From Brevibacillus sp. SYP-B805 (GTDB taxonomy: Bacteria; Bacillota; Bacilli; Brevibacillales; Brevibacillaceae), in NCBI RefSeq assembly GCF_011059135.1, contig NZ_JAALGD010000005.1:139629-203628 (forward strand): a DNA stretch of 64,000 bases, written 5' to 3'. Shown here one piece after another: positions 43,963 through 53,155 of this stretch. The translations under genes and the position numbers were made by a program. The notes beneath the pieces are model-generated. The model had not been told where the DNA came from and ran no database searches. It saw only the letters and a program-made list of their open reading frames with translations. How positions within the stretch are numbered: position 1 is the stretch's first letter; every line of letters begins with the position of its first letter.

Positions 43963-45951
43963 ATGAGCGGGCAAAGCGTTTGGCGCCGGCTGGCGGGCTT
44001 CGCCATGCCGTTTCGCCGGCATATTTTGGGCGCGCTGCTGCTGTTGCTGCTGGGCACCAGTGCCGAACTGGCCGGTCCTTTTGTGGCCAAAATCATGATC
44101 GATAACCATATTCTCGCCATTCAGCAAAAGTGGTACCGGTTTGATCACCAACCGGTCGATCAGGAGGCACAGCCTGTCGGCGTAGCGATTGACGATGCCT
44201 ATTACGTGCGGGAGGATTGGCTGCCTGCACTGGCCCCGACGGAGGATGCGGGCAAGGCAAAAGTCGTGCAAATCGTCATGGAAGGCACGGTTTATAAGGT
44301 GGAGGACCGACAGCTGACCAAGGATCAGGTATTCGCGCTTTACAGCCGCGACGTGGTGCCGATCCTTGTCCTGACAGCCGGTTACGCCGTGCTGATTCTG
44401 CTCAGCGCCGGATTTAACTACATCCAGCTGATCACCCTGCAAACCATTGCGCAGCGCATCATCCAGCGCATGCGGATGAAGTTGTTTACCCATCTGCAAA
44501 AGCTGCCGATCAGCTTCTTTGACAGAACGCCTGTCGGCCAGCTGGTCTCCCGGGTGAGCAACGATACGGAAGCGATTCGCGAACTGTACGTCAGCGTGCT
44601 CGCGACGTTTGTCCAAAACGGCATCTACCTGATCGGCATTCTCGTTGCGTTATTTGTCATGCAGCCGGAACTGGCCCTGTTCTGCTGTCTGACGGTACCG
44701 CTGATCGCCGTGCTGATTGTCACCTACCGGTACTACAGCTCGCGCTACTACGCGATGATCCGCAGCCGTTTGAGCGACATGAACGCCACGATCAACGAGA
44801 TGATCCAGAATATGACGGTCGTGCAGGCGTTTCGCCGCGAAGAAGGGGTGCAGCAGGAATTTGCCAGAGTGAACGACGAGTACTTCAAGATCCGCCTGAA
44901 GGAAAACAACCTGGAGTCGCTCCTGCTGCGGCCGGCGGTGGACCTGATCTGGAAGATCTCCCTGACCGTGATTGTCTGGTACTTCGGCTCCCGCTCGTTC
45001 CACAGCGCCATTTCCTTTGGAGCGCTGTTCGCCTTCGTGGACTACATGGGGCGATTCTTTGAGCCGATCAACATGATCATGAACCGCCTTGCCCAACTTC
45101 AACAGGCGGTGACGTCTGCAAAGCGGGTGTTTGACATTCTTGACACACCTGCCGACGCAGCGGAGGGAGGGCGGCACGCCATTCCCAGGCCCAAGGGAGA
45201 GGTGGCTTTCGAAAATGTGTCGTTTGCCTATCACGGTGACGAGTACGTATTGAAAAACGTCTCTTTCACAGCCAAGCCGGGACAGACCGTCGCGCTCGTC
45301 GGCCACACCGGGTCGGGGAAAAGCTCGCTGATGAACCTGCTGCTTGGCTTCTATCCGGTCACCAAGGGGCGCATCACCATCGACGGCATCGATATGGCCG
45401 ACATCGCCCCCCGCGCCCTTCGCCGCCACGTCGGGCTGGTGCTGCAGGATCCGTTTCTGTTTACCGGCACCGTCGGCTTCAATATCCGGCTTTACAATGA
45501 CGCCGTCAGCGATGAAAAGGTCGTCGAAGCAGCCGCTGCCGTCAAGGCGGATGATTTCATCCGGCAGCTGCCGGGCGGGTATGAGGAGCAGGTGGTGGAG
45601 CGCGGTTCCACGCTTTCGGCTGGTCAGCGGCAGCTGATCTCCTTCGCGCGGGCACTTGCGGCCGATCCGGCCATTCTGATCCTGGATGAGGCGACGGCCA
45701 GCATCGACAGCGAGACGGAATCGGCCATCCAGGAGGCCCTGCAGGTGCTGGCAAGGGGACGGACGACGTTTATCATCGCGCACCGGCTCTCCACGATTCA
45801 GCATGCGGACCTGATTCTGGTCCTCTCCCGCGGGGAAGTGGTGGAGCGGGGGACCCATGAGGAATTGATGAACCTGGGCGGCGTTTACCAGAAAATGTAC
45901 CTGCTGCAGCAGGGGGAGGCTTTTGCGGATGCGCTTTCCTCTCCTCATTGA
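43963..45951 (+). CDS. yheH: ABC exporter half-transporter, YheH (BmrD) type
   Basis: About 662 residues from ATG 43963. The membrane domain carries a ~75-residue insertion between the first two helices (from about NHILAIQQKWYRFDHQPVDQ), as in YheH/BmrD. The ATP-binding domain has Walker A GHTGSGKSS, Walker B ILILDEATASID with the catalytic Glu, but the signature reads LSAGQ rather than LSGGQ. It thus complements YheI, giving one consensus and one degenerate ATP site. Same operon as yheI; the MFS gene follows after 69 bp. Confidence 0.93.
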   Translation: MSGQSVWRRLAGFAMPFRRHILGALLLLLLGTSAELAGPFVAKIMIDNHILAIQQKWYRFDHQPVDQEAQPVGVAIDDAYYVREDWLPALAPTEDAGKAKVVQIVMEGTVYKVEDRQLTKDQVFALYSRDVVPILVLTAGYAVLILLSAGFNYIQLITLQTIAQRIIQRMRMKLFTHLQKLPISFFDRTPVGQLVSRVSNDTEAIRELYVSVLATFVQNGIYLIGILVALFVMQPELALFCCLTVPLIAVLIVTYRYYSSRYYAMIRSRLSDMNATINEMIQNMTVVQAFRREEGVQQEFARVNDEYFKIRLKENNLESLLLRPAVDLIWKISLTVIVWYFGSRSFHSAISFGALFAFVDYMGRFFEPINMIMNRLAQLQQAVTSAKRVFDILDTPADAAEGGRHAIPRPKGEVAFENVSFAYHGDEYVLKNVSFTAKPGQTVALVGHTGSGKSSLMNLLLGFYPVTKGRITIDGIDMADIAPRALRRHVGLVLQDPFLFTGTVGFNIRLYNDAVSDEKVVEAAAAVKADDFIRQLPGGYEEQVVERGSTLSAGQRQLISFARALAADPAILILDEATASIDSETESAIQEALQVLARGRTTFIIAHRLSTIQHADLILVLSRGEVVERGTHEELMNLGGVYQKMYLLQQGEAFADALSSPH

Positions 45952-46020
45952 CAGGATCGGCTGCCGGGAGAGGACCGGAGCTGCCCGCTCAGACAAAGGA
46001 TGGATAGGAGACAAAGAGAG

Positions 46021-47220
46021 ATGCCTGCTTCACGCTTAACCTTTTACACCTTGATCGTCGTGGTGGCGATCGCGGGATTGAGCCAGGGGCTGACGCTGCC
46101 GCTGCTGGCCGTCCTGCTGGAAAAGCAGGGCGTGTCGTCGGTGGCAAACGGCGTGAACGCAGCCGCCCTGTACATCGGCATGATGGCGGTCTCTCCCTGG
46201 CTGGAAATCCCGCTTCGCCGTCTGGGGTTCCGGACGACCCTTTTGATTGGCTTGGCGCTGATGGCCTTGGCTACGATTCTGCTGCCCCTGTCCCATCATC
46301 TGATACTGTGGTTTGTCTGGCGCATGCTGCTGGGCATCGGGGATTCCGCGCTGCACTTCTCCAGCCAGCTGTGGGTAACCGCCATCGCTCCTCCGGACAG
46401 GCGCGGGCGGGATATCTCCATGTACGGCTTGGCCTACGGGATCGGGTTCAGCGTCGGGCCGCTCGGGTTGAATCTGCTGCCGTTCGGTGCCTGGGCGCCG
46501 TTTGCCGCGCTGCTGGCCGCCTACGCGATTGCCTTTCTGATGATGGCCCGGCTGCAGAATGCGTATCCGGAAGAGTCATCCCGCCCCTCCGCCGGCCATA
46601 ACAGGTATGCGCTTGTGTTTCGCCTCGGCTGGTGGGCGCTGCTCCCCTCCTTCCTGTACGGGTATATGGAAGCGTCGCTCAACGCCAGCTTTCCGGTCTA
46701 TGCGCTGCGGGTGGGCTTATCCGTGGAGTCCGTCTCCGTCATCCTCCCCGCTTTTGTCATCGGCAGCATCCTGCTGCAGCTGCCCATCGGCAGTTTGAGC
46801 GACCGCATCGGCCGCAAAAAGGTGATGAGCGTTTGCGCCGGCATCGGGGCGATCGCCTTTTTGCTCTTTCCGCTTGCGGATCAATCGGTCTGGCTGATGA
46901 TGCTGATCCTGGCTGCGGCCGGTGCTGCAGTAGGTTCCTTTTATTCGCTGGGGCTTGCTTACGCCGCCGATATCCTGCCTTCCAGCCTGATGCCGACGGT
47001 GGGCGTGATCGCAGCGATGAATTTCAGCGTTGCCAGCATCCTAGGCCCGAATCTGAACGGCTATGTACTGGATCATCTGCCCCCCGGGCTGATCTTTGCC
47101 TTGATGGGGGTTCTGCTCGGTCTCTTCGTCTTGGCAGGTGGGTTGTTTCGGGAAAGGCCGGGCGGCGAAGAGCGGGGCGACACGCTTTCCGCATCAATGA
47201 ATACGGGCCAGCTGTCATAG
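46021..47220 (+). CDS. MFS transporter, probable drug or metabolite exporter
   Basis: About 399 residues with roughly twelve hydrophobic helices, from ATG 46021 after AGGAGA. The region between helices 2 and 3 reads PLRRLGFRTTLLIGLALMAL, and the motif A-like loop before helix 8 is GSLSDRIGRKKVMSVCAGIG. It resembles DHA1-type efflux permeases. It lies 69 bp after yheH on the same strand and may be co-transcribed with the ABC exporter. A terminator follows. Substrate unknown. Confidence 0.9.
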   Translation: MPASRLTFYTLIVVVAIAGLSQGLTLPLLAVLLEKQGVSSVANGVNAAALYIGMMAVSPWLEIPLRRLGFRTTLLIGLALMALATILLPLSHHLILWFVWRMLLGIGDSALHFSSQLWVTAIAPPDRRGRDISMYGLAYGIGFSVGPLGLNLLPFGAWAPFAALLAAYAIAFLMMARLQNAYPEESSRPSAGHNRYALVFRLGWWALLPSFLYGYMEASLNASFPVYALRVGLSVESVSVILPAFVIGSILLQLPIGSLSDRIGRKKVMSVCAGIGAIAFLLFPLADQSVWLMMLILAAAGAAVGSFYSLGLAYAADILPSSLMPTVGVIAAMNFSVASILGPNLNGYVLDHLPPGLIFALMGVLLGLFVLAGGLFRERPGGEERGDTLSASMNTGQLS

Positions 47221-47242
47221 GCTCGGCAGCTTGTCCCTCGTA

Positions 47243-47277
47243 AAAAAGGCCGTTGACAGATGTCAACGACCTTTTTG
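47243..47277. terminator. Terminator after MFS gene
   Basis: AAAGGCCGTTGACA / TGTCAACGACCTTT stem with one mismatch, followed by TTT; A-rich on the other side, so it may also serve the minus-strand mini-gene at 47300. Confidence 0.85.
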
Positions 47278-47299
47278 CGTCCAGCGAAAGGGGCCTTCC

Positions 47300-47386
47300 T
47301 TAGTTCTCTGCTTCCAGGACAATCACCAGCAGAATGAACAGGACCAATGTCAAGAAAAAGTTGTCTCTAAAAAAGCTACCGGACAT
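47300..47386 (-). CDS. YjcZ-like sporulation mini-membrane protein (28 aa)
   Basis: A 28-residue frame on the minus strand: MSGSFFRDNFFLTLVLFI then LLVIVLEAEN. A short polar head followed by a single LVLFILLVIVL hydrophobic segment is characteristic of the tiny YjcZ/sporulation proteins of Bacillales. AGGGGGTG lies 8 nt before the ATG. Nothing else of coding value is in this interval. Known relatives are membrane-inserted and expressed in sporulating cells; function unclear. Two hairpins precede it (47401-47454). Confidence 0.75.
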   Translation of the reverse strand: MSGSFFRDNFFLTLVLFILLVIVLEAEN

Positions 47387-47400
47387 TTGCTACACCCCCT

Positions 47401-47454
47401 CACGAAACCGCAGTTTCGTGGGGCGACCAGCCCCACATAATCACAATATGTGGG
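47401..47454 (-). other. Two hairpins upstream of the YjcZ-like gene
   Basis: CACGAAAC / GTTTCGTG (47401-47420) and CCCACATA / TATGTGGG (47432-47454) are perfect 8-bp stems in the leader of the mini-gene. No T-runs follow on the minus strand. They may be mRNA leader structures; the rest of the gap up to 47555 shows nothing clear. Confidence 0.5.
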
Positions 47455-47555
47455 ACAAGGGAGTGTTGCTTTGGTTGTTTGTCCTGATGTTGGAGAAAAA
47501 CGTCATTTGTCCAACAGCCATAGGCCGTTCCGGAAGAGAAGGCCTTTGCGGGATG

Positions 47556-48110
47556 TCACGTTTTGGAACGGCGTACTTTTACCACATAGGTTTTGGCGAT
47601 CATGTCGTGCCAGCCCCGTTTGCGGTCGCTCCAGCCCACCCACAGGTAACCGAGGCCGAGGGGGATGACAGCCAGCAGCTTGCCAACCACCTCGCGTAAA
47701 ATCACCTGACCCAGCGTCAGCTTGCCCTGTGCCCCTCCGTTGCGGGCACTGATCACCCGGATGCCGGTAAGCATTTTGCCCAAGGTTTGCCCTGTCCACC
47801 AGGTAAGGAGAATCGTGTACAAAAAGTCGACCACCATCTCGATCCAATCGATGGGAGAGAAGGCTACTGCCTCATAACCGGCCATGCGGCGCAACGGGTT
47901 GAATATCAGAAAGCTGAGGCCGACGAGAAGCAGCGTGTCTGCAAGCGTGGCGGCTGCCCGAATCCAAAAGCCGGCGTACCTGTGGGATTCGTTCGCCGCT
48001 CCATCAGGGGTGGGGCCGCCCGACCGTGCACGGGCGCCTGTCAGTGCCGCAGCATCGGTGTTGAGAAAATCCTCGGGCATCTCGATCTCTTTGTTGTCAT
48101 CCTGACTCAT
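47556..48110 (-). CDS. RDD-family membrane protein
   Basis: A 184-residue protein. A polar N-terminus of ~45 residues (MSQDDNKEIEMPEDF) leads to an RDD domain: YAGFWIRAAATLADTLLLVG (with the Arg/Asp pair in helix 1), YTILLTWWTGQTLGKMLTGIRV, and WVGWSDRKRGWHDMIAKTYV at the end. Three transmembrane helices are visible. RDD proteins are poorly understood; some act in Na+/H+ antiport. Single gene on the minus strand, divergent from the metal ATPase. Confidence 0.9.
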   Translation of the reverse strand: MSQDDNKEIEMPEDFLNTDAAALTGARARSGGPTPDGAANESHRYAGFWIRAAATLADTLLLVGLSFLIFNPLRRMAGYEAVAFSPIDWIEMVVDFLYTILLTWWTGQTLGKMLTGIRVISARNGGAQGKLTLGQVILREVVGKLLAVIPLGLGYLWVGWSDRKRGWHDMIAKTYVVKVRRSKT

Positions 48111-48245
48111 GGGTGTGTCTCCTTCCTGTTGTAGCAGGTATTGACCAAGCAGCTTCCTGGAGGTAGCTTTTGCCCAATCGGCGTGGATTACTCATCGATG
48201 GGTGCGGCCGAAACCTTGCCGGGCGATCGGTTCGCAATTTGGGGA

Positions 48246-48373
48246 TTGACGTTTAACGGTTATCAATTTAGAATGATTTTAATAATATTTCCTTTACACA
48301 AAAAAATTCACCGCCTGAAAAATAATAATAATCATTATCAATTGAAGTTGCTGTTACCTGCGGGTAACAGCAA
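48246..48373 (+). promoter_or_regulatory. Control region of the P1B ATPase: promoter, Fur/PerR-like box, hairpin
   Basis: This is the informative part of the 333-bp gap. A promoter TTGACG (48246-48251), 17 bp, TAGAAT (48269-48274) is present. AATAATAATAATCATTATC (48321-48339) agrees with the Fur box at 17 of 19 positions and with the PerR box at 13 of 15. A perfect 11-bp hairpin TTGCTGTTACC / GGTAACAGCAA (48348-48373) follows, then TCGCCGTTTTT. Confidence 0.65.
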
Positions 48374-48443
48374 TCGCCGTTTTTAGGGATGAAATAAGGT
48401 TGATTCTCTTTCTCAGTGAAAATGGATACGGAGGGTGATGGGC

Positions 48444-50360
48444 ATGTTTCAAGCAATTGCGATGGCTGTGTCGGCCTTGGGGCTTTTCATCAGCTGGCTG
48501 TACGGACCCGTGGCGGGAATCGATTGGGCCTGGGGGGCCATCCTCCTGTGCGGAATCCCGATCGCCTGGGGGGCTCTGCAGGAGCTGTGGCAGGAGCGCA
48601 ACATCAACAGCGATCTTCTCGTAACCATCGCCATCATTGCCGCAGTATCGATCGGGGAGACCTTTGCAGCCGGCGAGGTCGCCTTCATCATGATGCTCGG
48701 CATGTGGCTGGAGCATCGCACCGTGGCCAAGGCTGCGTCCGCTCTGGAAGAGATGGTCGGGCTTGTTCCGGAAGTGGCCCGGGTAAAAAGGGACGGGGAA
48801 TGGGTGGAAACGCCACTCTCCGATGTGAAGGAGGGCGAGCTGATTCTGGTGAAGCCCGGCGAACAAATCCCCGTCGATGGCATGGTGGTGGCCGGACAGG
48901 CGGCGGTCAACCAGGCGGCGTTAACGGGGGAATCGCTGCCGGTTGAGAAACGGATCGGGGATGAGGTATTCGCCGGTACCACAAGCACCAACGGAATGAT
49001 CGAAGTGGAAGCCCGGCGCGTTGGGGAGGAAACCACCTTCATGAAGGTGACGAAGCTCGTCGCCGAAGCGCTGGAAAACAAGGCGCCTGTCCAGCGGGTC
49101 CTCGACCGCTGGGCAGCCTGGATCGTGCCGAGCAGCCTCGCCCTTGCCCTCCTGGTGTATGCGCTGACGGGCGATGTTGTGCGGGCGGTAACGATCCTGA
49201 TCGTCTTTTGCCCGTGCGCCCTTGTGCTGGCTACGCCGACCGCCATCATGGCAGCCATCGGCAGCGCGGCCAAACACGGGATTCTGGTGAAAAGCGGTCT
49301 TGCCCTGGAGCAGGTGGGCCTGTTAAACGCGCTGCTGTTCGACAAGACGGGGACGCTGACCGAAGGCAGGCTGCACGTAACCGGCGTGGCGCACGCGGCG
49401 GGCGAATCGGGCGACGGGCTGCTGCAGACGGCCGCCGCTCTTGAACAGTATTCGGAGCATCCGTTGGCACAGGCGATCGTCGCAGCGGCCCAACAGCGCG
49501 GTTTGGCGCTGCCGGAAGCGGCAGACTTTACGGTGCATGCCGGCAGCGGGGTGTCGGGACGCGTGGGCGACCGATTCGTGCTTGCGGGCAACCGCCGATT
49601 GATGCAGGAAGCCGGCGTGGACATCAGTGAAATGGAAGAGATTCTGCTGGAGAAGGAACGCCTTGGCCACACGGGCGTGCTGGTTGCCGTCAACGGCAGG
49701 ATCGCCGGCATGGTGACGCTGGCCGACCGCATCCGTCGCGAGGCCAAGGAGACGATCAGCCGCCTCCGGTATCATGGGGTCGGCGACATCGCCATCCTCA
49801 CCGGGGACAATTACGGCGCCGCGCGTCATGTGGCGGAACAGGCGGGGATCGCCACCGTGTATGCCGAGCAGTTTCCGCAGGCCAAATATGAGAAAGTACA
49901 GGAATATCGCGAGCGGGGACTCGTCGTCGGCATGGTGGGGGACGGGATCAACGATGCGCCCGCCTTGACGGCCGCCCATGTCGGCATAGCCATGGGCGCA
50001 GGCGGCACCCAAATCGCCGCACAGGCCGCCGATATCGTGCTGTTGAGCGAGGATGTGTCGAAGCTGGCCGACCTGGTGAAGCTGGGGCAAAGAACGCTGC
50101 GTGTGATCCGGGAGAATCTGCTTGTCTCCACCCTGATCAATGCCGCAGCCATTCTGCTGGCGATGACCGGAGTGATGGGACCGGTGATGGGGGCGTTCGT
50201 CCATAATGCCACCTCGGTGCTGGTGGTGCTCAATTCCGCCCGTTTGATCGGATACCTGACCCGAACGGACAAAAAACGCAAGGAAAGCGGCGCACCGCTT
50301 GCCGGCTGTGCCAGCTGCCACTGCCCGGCGGGTTCCTGCCAGCTGAAGCTGTCCAAATAA
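48444..50360 (+). CDS. P1B-type heavy-metal-transporting ATPase
   Basis: About 638 residues from ATG 48444, 6-8 nt after GGAGGGTG. Motifs: actuator loop [10 protein letters not shown], metal-binding [13 protein letters not shown], phosphorylation DKTGTLTEG, the P1B His-Pro SEHPLAQA, and hinge [12 protein letters not shown]. There is no N-terminal HMA domain, but the last 30 residues include a Cys cluster ([11 protein letters not shown]). CPC-type pumps export Cu, Zn, Cd or Pb; the Fur/PerR-like box upstream points to regulation by iron or peroxide instead of a Cad/Czr repressor. Metal specificity is therefore open. Confidence 0.93.
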   Translation: MFQAIAMAVSALGLFISWLYGPVAGIDWAWGAILLCGIPIAWGALQELWQERNINSDLLVTIAIIAAVSIGETFAAGEVAFIMMLGMWLEHRTVAKAASALEEMVGLVPEVARVKRDGEWVETPLSDVKEGELILVKPGEQIPVDGMVVAGQAAVNQAALTGESLPVEKRIGDEVFAGTTSTNGMIEVEARRVGEETTFMKVTKLVAEALENKAPVQRVLDRWAAWIVPSSLALALLVYALTGDVVRAVTILIVFCPCALVLATPTAIMAAIGSAAKHGILVKSGLALEQVGLLNALLFDKTGTLTEGRLHVTGVAHAAGESGDGLLQTAAALEQYSEHPLAQAIVAAAQQRGLALPEAADFTVHAGSGVSGRVGDRFVLAGNRRLMQEAGVDISEMEEILLEKERLGHTGVLVAVNGRIAGMVTLADRIRREAKETISRLRYHGVGDIAILTGDNYGAARHVAEQAGIATVYAEQFPQAKYEKVQEYRERGLVVGMVGDGINDAPALTAAHVGIAMGAGGTQIAAQAADIVLLSEDVSKLADLVKLGQRTLRVIRENLLVSTLINAAAILLAMTGVMGPVMGAFVHNATSVLVVLNSARLIGYLTRTDKKRKESGAPLAGCASCHCPAGSCQLKLSK

Positions 50361-50446
50361 CTGGCAGGAGAAAGAACATGCTTTTTTGCCCAATCTGCGA
50401 TACAATGGAACAAGCAGAAACGACGGATAAGGGGGCATTCAGTCAC

Positions 50447-51193
50447 GTGATCATCCAGGTAACCGATCTCCATAAAAACTACGGCAAGCTTGAAGTGTTG
50501 AAAGGCATTACCACACAGGTGGCGGAACGGGAAGTGGTATGCGTGATCGGTCCTTCCGGATCGGGGAAGAGTACCTTTTTGCGCTGCCTCAACCAGCTGG
50601 AGGAAGTAACCAGCGGCCGCATCGTGATCGACGGTAAAGACCTGACCGATCCGAGAACCGATATCAATAAAGTACGGGAAGAGGTGGGCATGGTCTTTCA
50701 GCGCTTCAATCTCTTCCCGCACAAAACCGTCCTGGAAAACATCACCCTGGCGCCGATCAAGGTGAAAAAGATGGCGCCGGAAGATGCGAAGAAGCGCGCC
50801 CTGGAGCTGCTGGAGAAAGTGGGGCTCCGCGACAAGGCGGATGTGTATCCCGATCGGCTTTCCGGCGGCCAGATGCAGCGCGTGGCCATCGCCCGCGCGC
50901 TGGCCATGAATCCGAAGGTAATGCTGTTCGACGAACCTACCTCTGCCCTCGACCCGGAGCTGGTGGGCGAGGTGCTGGCCGTGATGAAGCAGCTGGCCAA
51001 GGAAGGCATGACCATGGTGGTGGTGACCCACGAAATGGGCTTTGCCCGGGAGGTGGGAGACCGCGTGATCTTCATGGATCGCGGCGTGATCATGGAGGAA
51101 GGCACACCCGAGCAGATTTTTACCAATCCGAAAAACGAACGCTTGCGCTCGTTTTTGAGCAGCGTCTTGGGAAAAACGGCGGCCCTTTCCTAA
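50447..51193 (+). CDS. Polar amino acid ABC transporter ATP-binding protein (GlnQ-like)
   Basis: About 248 residues from GTG 50447 ([20 protein letters not shown]); the frame is open upstream to 50378 but that part crosses a promoter-like GATACAAT and lacks family sequence. Walker [11 protein letters not shown]-loop [18 protein letters not shown], signature LSGGQMQR, Walker [14 protein letters not shown], and [20 protein letters not shown] are those of GlnQ/HisP ATPases. No permease or binding-protein gene is adjacent; upstream is the metal ATPase and downstream a terminator. It must work with components encoded elsewhere. Confidence 0.92.
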   Translation: MIIQVTDLHKNYGKLEVLKGITTQVAEREVVCVIGPSGSGKSTFLRCLNQLEEVTSGRIVIDGKDLTDPRTDINKVREEVGMVFQRFNLFPHKTVLENITLAPIKVKKMAPEDAKKRALELLEKVGLRDKADVYPDRLSGGQMQRVAIARALAMNPKVMLFDEPTSALDPELVGEVLAVMKQLAKEGMTMVVVTHEMGFAREVGDRVIFMDRGVIMEEGTPEQIFTNPKNERLRSFLSSVLGKTAALS

Positions 51194-51206
51194 CAGAGAG
51201 GGCCAG

Positions 51207-51235
51207 GCTGTCGATAGAGTCGGCAGCCATTTTTT
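51207..51235 (+). terminator. Terminator after GlnQ-like gene
   Basis: GGCTGTCGA / TCGGCAGCC stem followed by ATTTTTT. Confidence 0.85.
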
Positions 51236-51288
51236 CGTATATTGGAATGTTTAAGTACTTTAAAGCAATAAAGCAAGGTGGAGAAGCT

Positions 51289-51378
51289 GGGGGCCCCCGC
51301 CGACAACAGCAAGGGACCCCGCTCGGCAAAGCGTTAGCTATTGCCGAGTGGGTGGAGCGTTCGCTTAAGTCGGCGGGG
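51289..51378 (+). repeat. Structured dispersed repeat, copy 2
   Basis: About 90 bp, matching copy 1 at 27225 at roughly nine of ten positions with two one-base gaps. Outer stem CCCCGCCGAC / GTCGGCGGGG, inner stem CGCTCGGC / GCCGAGTG. It lies between convergent genes downstream of a terminator, so it is not a leader of a protein gene here. A 72-codon frame across it is not credible coding. Confidence 0.75.
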
Positions 51379-51436
51379 ATTTCTTATGGAAGCGGTCTCC
51401 TGAACAGGACGGACTTTGTCGCGCCGCTGCGGCATG

Positions 51437-52159
51437 CTATCTGGACGCTTCCAGCAGCTGGCTGATCGTGACGAACTTGTAGCCTCTGGCACGCAGATCC
51501 GTGATCAACTCCTGCAGAGCCGCCAGTGTCTGCCGCTGGTTCAGTCCGCCATCGTGAAACAGCACGATATCGCCGGAAGAGACGTTTTTCTTCACGCTGT
51601 TGGCAATCACGGAGGCGGTCCGCTCCAACGACCAGTCGCGGGGATCGACGGACCAGTGAATCAGGTCGTAGCCGGAGGATTGGACTGCGTTCCATACATC
51701 GTGGGTCATCACGCCCCCCGGCGGCCGGTAATATTGGGGGAGCACGCCGGTTGTCCGGTAGATCGATCGCTCCGTCCGTTTGATCTCATCGTAAATCTCC
51801 TGCTCCGTCAGCTTGTGCAAATCGCAGTGATGATAGCCGTGGTTGCCGATCTCATGCCCGGCTTTCTTGATCCACTGCATCACCTTCGGATATTTGTCCA
51901 CCTGCGCGCCCAGCACGAAAAAGGTGGCGGGCACACCGTTTTGATGAAGGGTCTCCAGAATGAGCGGGGTATAGCGGGCATCGGGCCCATCGTCAAACGT
52001 CAGGGCCACCACTTTTTTCTGCGTGTCGATCCGGTGGATCGGCTGGTAGGCGGGGTGGCTGTGTAAGGCAGGCAGCGGCACGGAAAAGAGCAACGCGATG
52101 ACCAATGGCAAGGAAAGCGCCCGACAGCGCAAGAAGACCACCTCATTTTCGTTTTTCAT
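51437..52159 (-). CDS. Polysaccharide deacetylase, secreted
   Basis: A 240-residue protein. N-terminal hydrophobic signal or anchor (LSLPLVIALLFSVPLPAL), then a NodB domain: ALTFDDGPDARYT (metal-binding Asp57), GNHGYHH (His107, His111), YYRPPGGV, LIHWSVDPRDW and DIVLFHDG. All five catalytic motifs are intact, so it is probably an active deacetylase acting on peptidoglycan or chitin-like substrates outside the membrane, similar to PdaA/PdaB proteins. The ribosome binding site is weak. Single gene, convergent with the GlnQ gene across the structured repeat. Confidence 0.92.
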   Translation of the reverse strand: MKNENEVVFLRCRALSLPLVIALLFSVPLPALHSHPAYQPIHRIDTQKKVVALTFDDGPDARYTPLILETLHQNGVPATFFVLGAQVDKYPKVMQWIKKAGHEIGNHGYHHCDLHKLTEQEIYDEIKRTERSIYRTTGVLPQYYRPPGGVMTHDVWNAVQSSGYDLIHWSVDPRDWSLERTASVIANSVKKNVSSGDIVLFHDGGLNQRQTLAALQELITDLRARGYKFVTISQLLEASR

Positions 52160-52260
52160 CTAGATAGCTTGGCCGGGGAGAAACAAAACATGCTTCCCCG
52201 ACAGCCGGTTCTCCGTGAAATTTTTGACAGTCGGCAAACTCCCGGCGCCGGGAACGATTG

Positions 52261-52269
52261 TGGTACAAT
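52261..52269 (+). promoter_or_regulatory. Extended -10 promoter of the DUF2797 gene
   Basis: TGGTACAAT forms an extended -10 (TGN-TACAAT) 34 bp before the start. A palindrome CCCGGCGCCGGG lies just upstream (about 52240-52251); no good -35 is at the normal distance. Confidence 0.45.
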
Positions 52270-52302
52270 GGGACCATACATATGAACAAAGGGGAGACGC
52301 AT

Positions 52303-53103
52303 GTGGAACTCCGCGGTGTATTGCATGGGCTTGTCCATCGTTACGAGCACAAGAACGAACCGGTTTCCTATTTTATGCAGATAAATGAAGAGAAAATGCC
52401 GCTGAACGAGCTTCTGGGCGGGCAGCTGACCCTATCGTTTCTGGGGGAGAAGAACTGCATCGCCTGCGGCCGCAAGACGAACAAAACGTTCAACAACGGG
52501 TACTGTTACCCGTGTTTTACCAAACTGCCGGAAAACGACCTGTGCATCGTGAAACCGCACGAATGCCATTTTGACAAAGGCACCTGTCGGGATGAGAGCT
52601 TCGGGGAGACGCACTGCATGATCCCGCATTACGTCTATTTGGCCCTGTCCAGCGATGTGAAAGTGGGCCTCACCCGCAAGCACAACCAGCTGAAACGGTG
52701 GGTGGACCAGGGGGCGGTGCGGGCGATCCCGATCGCGGAGCTGCCGACGCGGCGGATGGCGGGCGAGCTGGAGGCCCACCTCAGCCAATATCTGCCGGAC
52801 AAGACCAACTGGCGCAAGATGCTGAAAGGCGAGGTGAATGAAGTGGATCTGCTCGTCTTGCGCGAGGAGGTGTACGGTTATTTTCCCGATGCGTTCAAGC
52901 CATTTTTCCTGCGGGAAGACGAGTGGGTGGACATTACCTATCCGGTGCTGGAGTCGGCGGGCAAGATCAATTCTCTCTCGCTGGACAAGCAGGAGAGCAT
53001 CAGCGGCAGGCTGATCGGCGTCAAGGCCCAGTACCTGATTCTCGATTGCGGCGTTTTCCATGCGAAAAAGCACGCCGGCTATCAGGTAAGCGTCACTGCA
53101 TAA
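52303..53103 (+). CDS. DUF2797 family protein with Cys-rich N-terminal region
   Basis: About 266 residues from GTG 52303, 6 nt after GGGGAG. Residues ~45-110 contain a cysteine cluster (NCIACGRKTNKTFNNGYCYP CF and CIVKPHECHFDKGTC) that probably binds zinc. The following PHYVYLALSSDVKVGLTRKH and RMAGELEAHLSQYLPDKTNW segments resemble a GIY-YIG-like core, as noted for DUF2797 proteins. Function is unknown; a nucleic acid-related role is suggested by the folds only. It is followed 52 bp later by a small gene on the same strand. Confidence 0.85.
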   Translation: MELRGVLHGLVHRYEHKNEPVSYFMQINEEKMPLNELLGGQLTLSFLGEKNCIACGRKTNKTFNNGYCYPCFTKLPENDLCIVKPHECHFDKGTCRDESFGETHCMIPHYVYLALSSDVKVGLTRKHNQLKRWVDQGAVRAIPIAELPTRRMAGELEAHLSQYLPDKTNWRKMLKGEVNEVDLLVLREEVYGYFPDAFKPFFLREDEWVDITYPVLESAGKINSLSLDKQESISGRLIGVKAQYLILDCGVFHAKKHAGYQVSVTA

Positions 53104-53155
53104 GAATGCTCTCCATACTTCACACTGAGAGAAAACAGGTGAAGGAGAGACGTTG

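Noticed and set aside
50378-50446. N-terminal extension of the GlnQ-like protein
   Set aside because: The extension does not resemble the family and contains a promoter-like GATACAAT; the GTG at 50447 begins the conserved sequence.
51247-51465. 72-codon frame across the second structured repeat
   Set aside because: The sequence is dominated by the palindromic repeat, the matching region of copy 1 is not in the same frame throughout, and there is no ribosome binding site.
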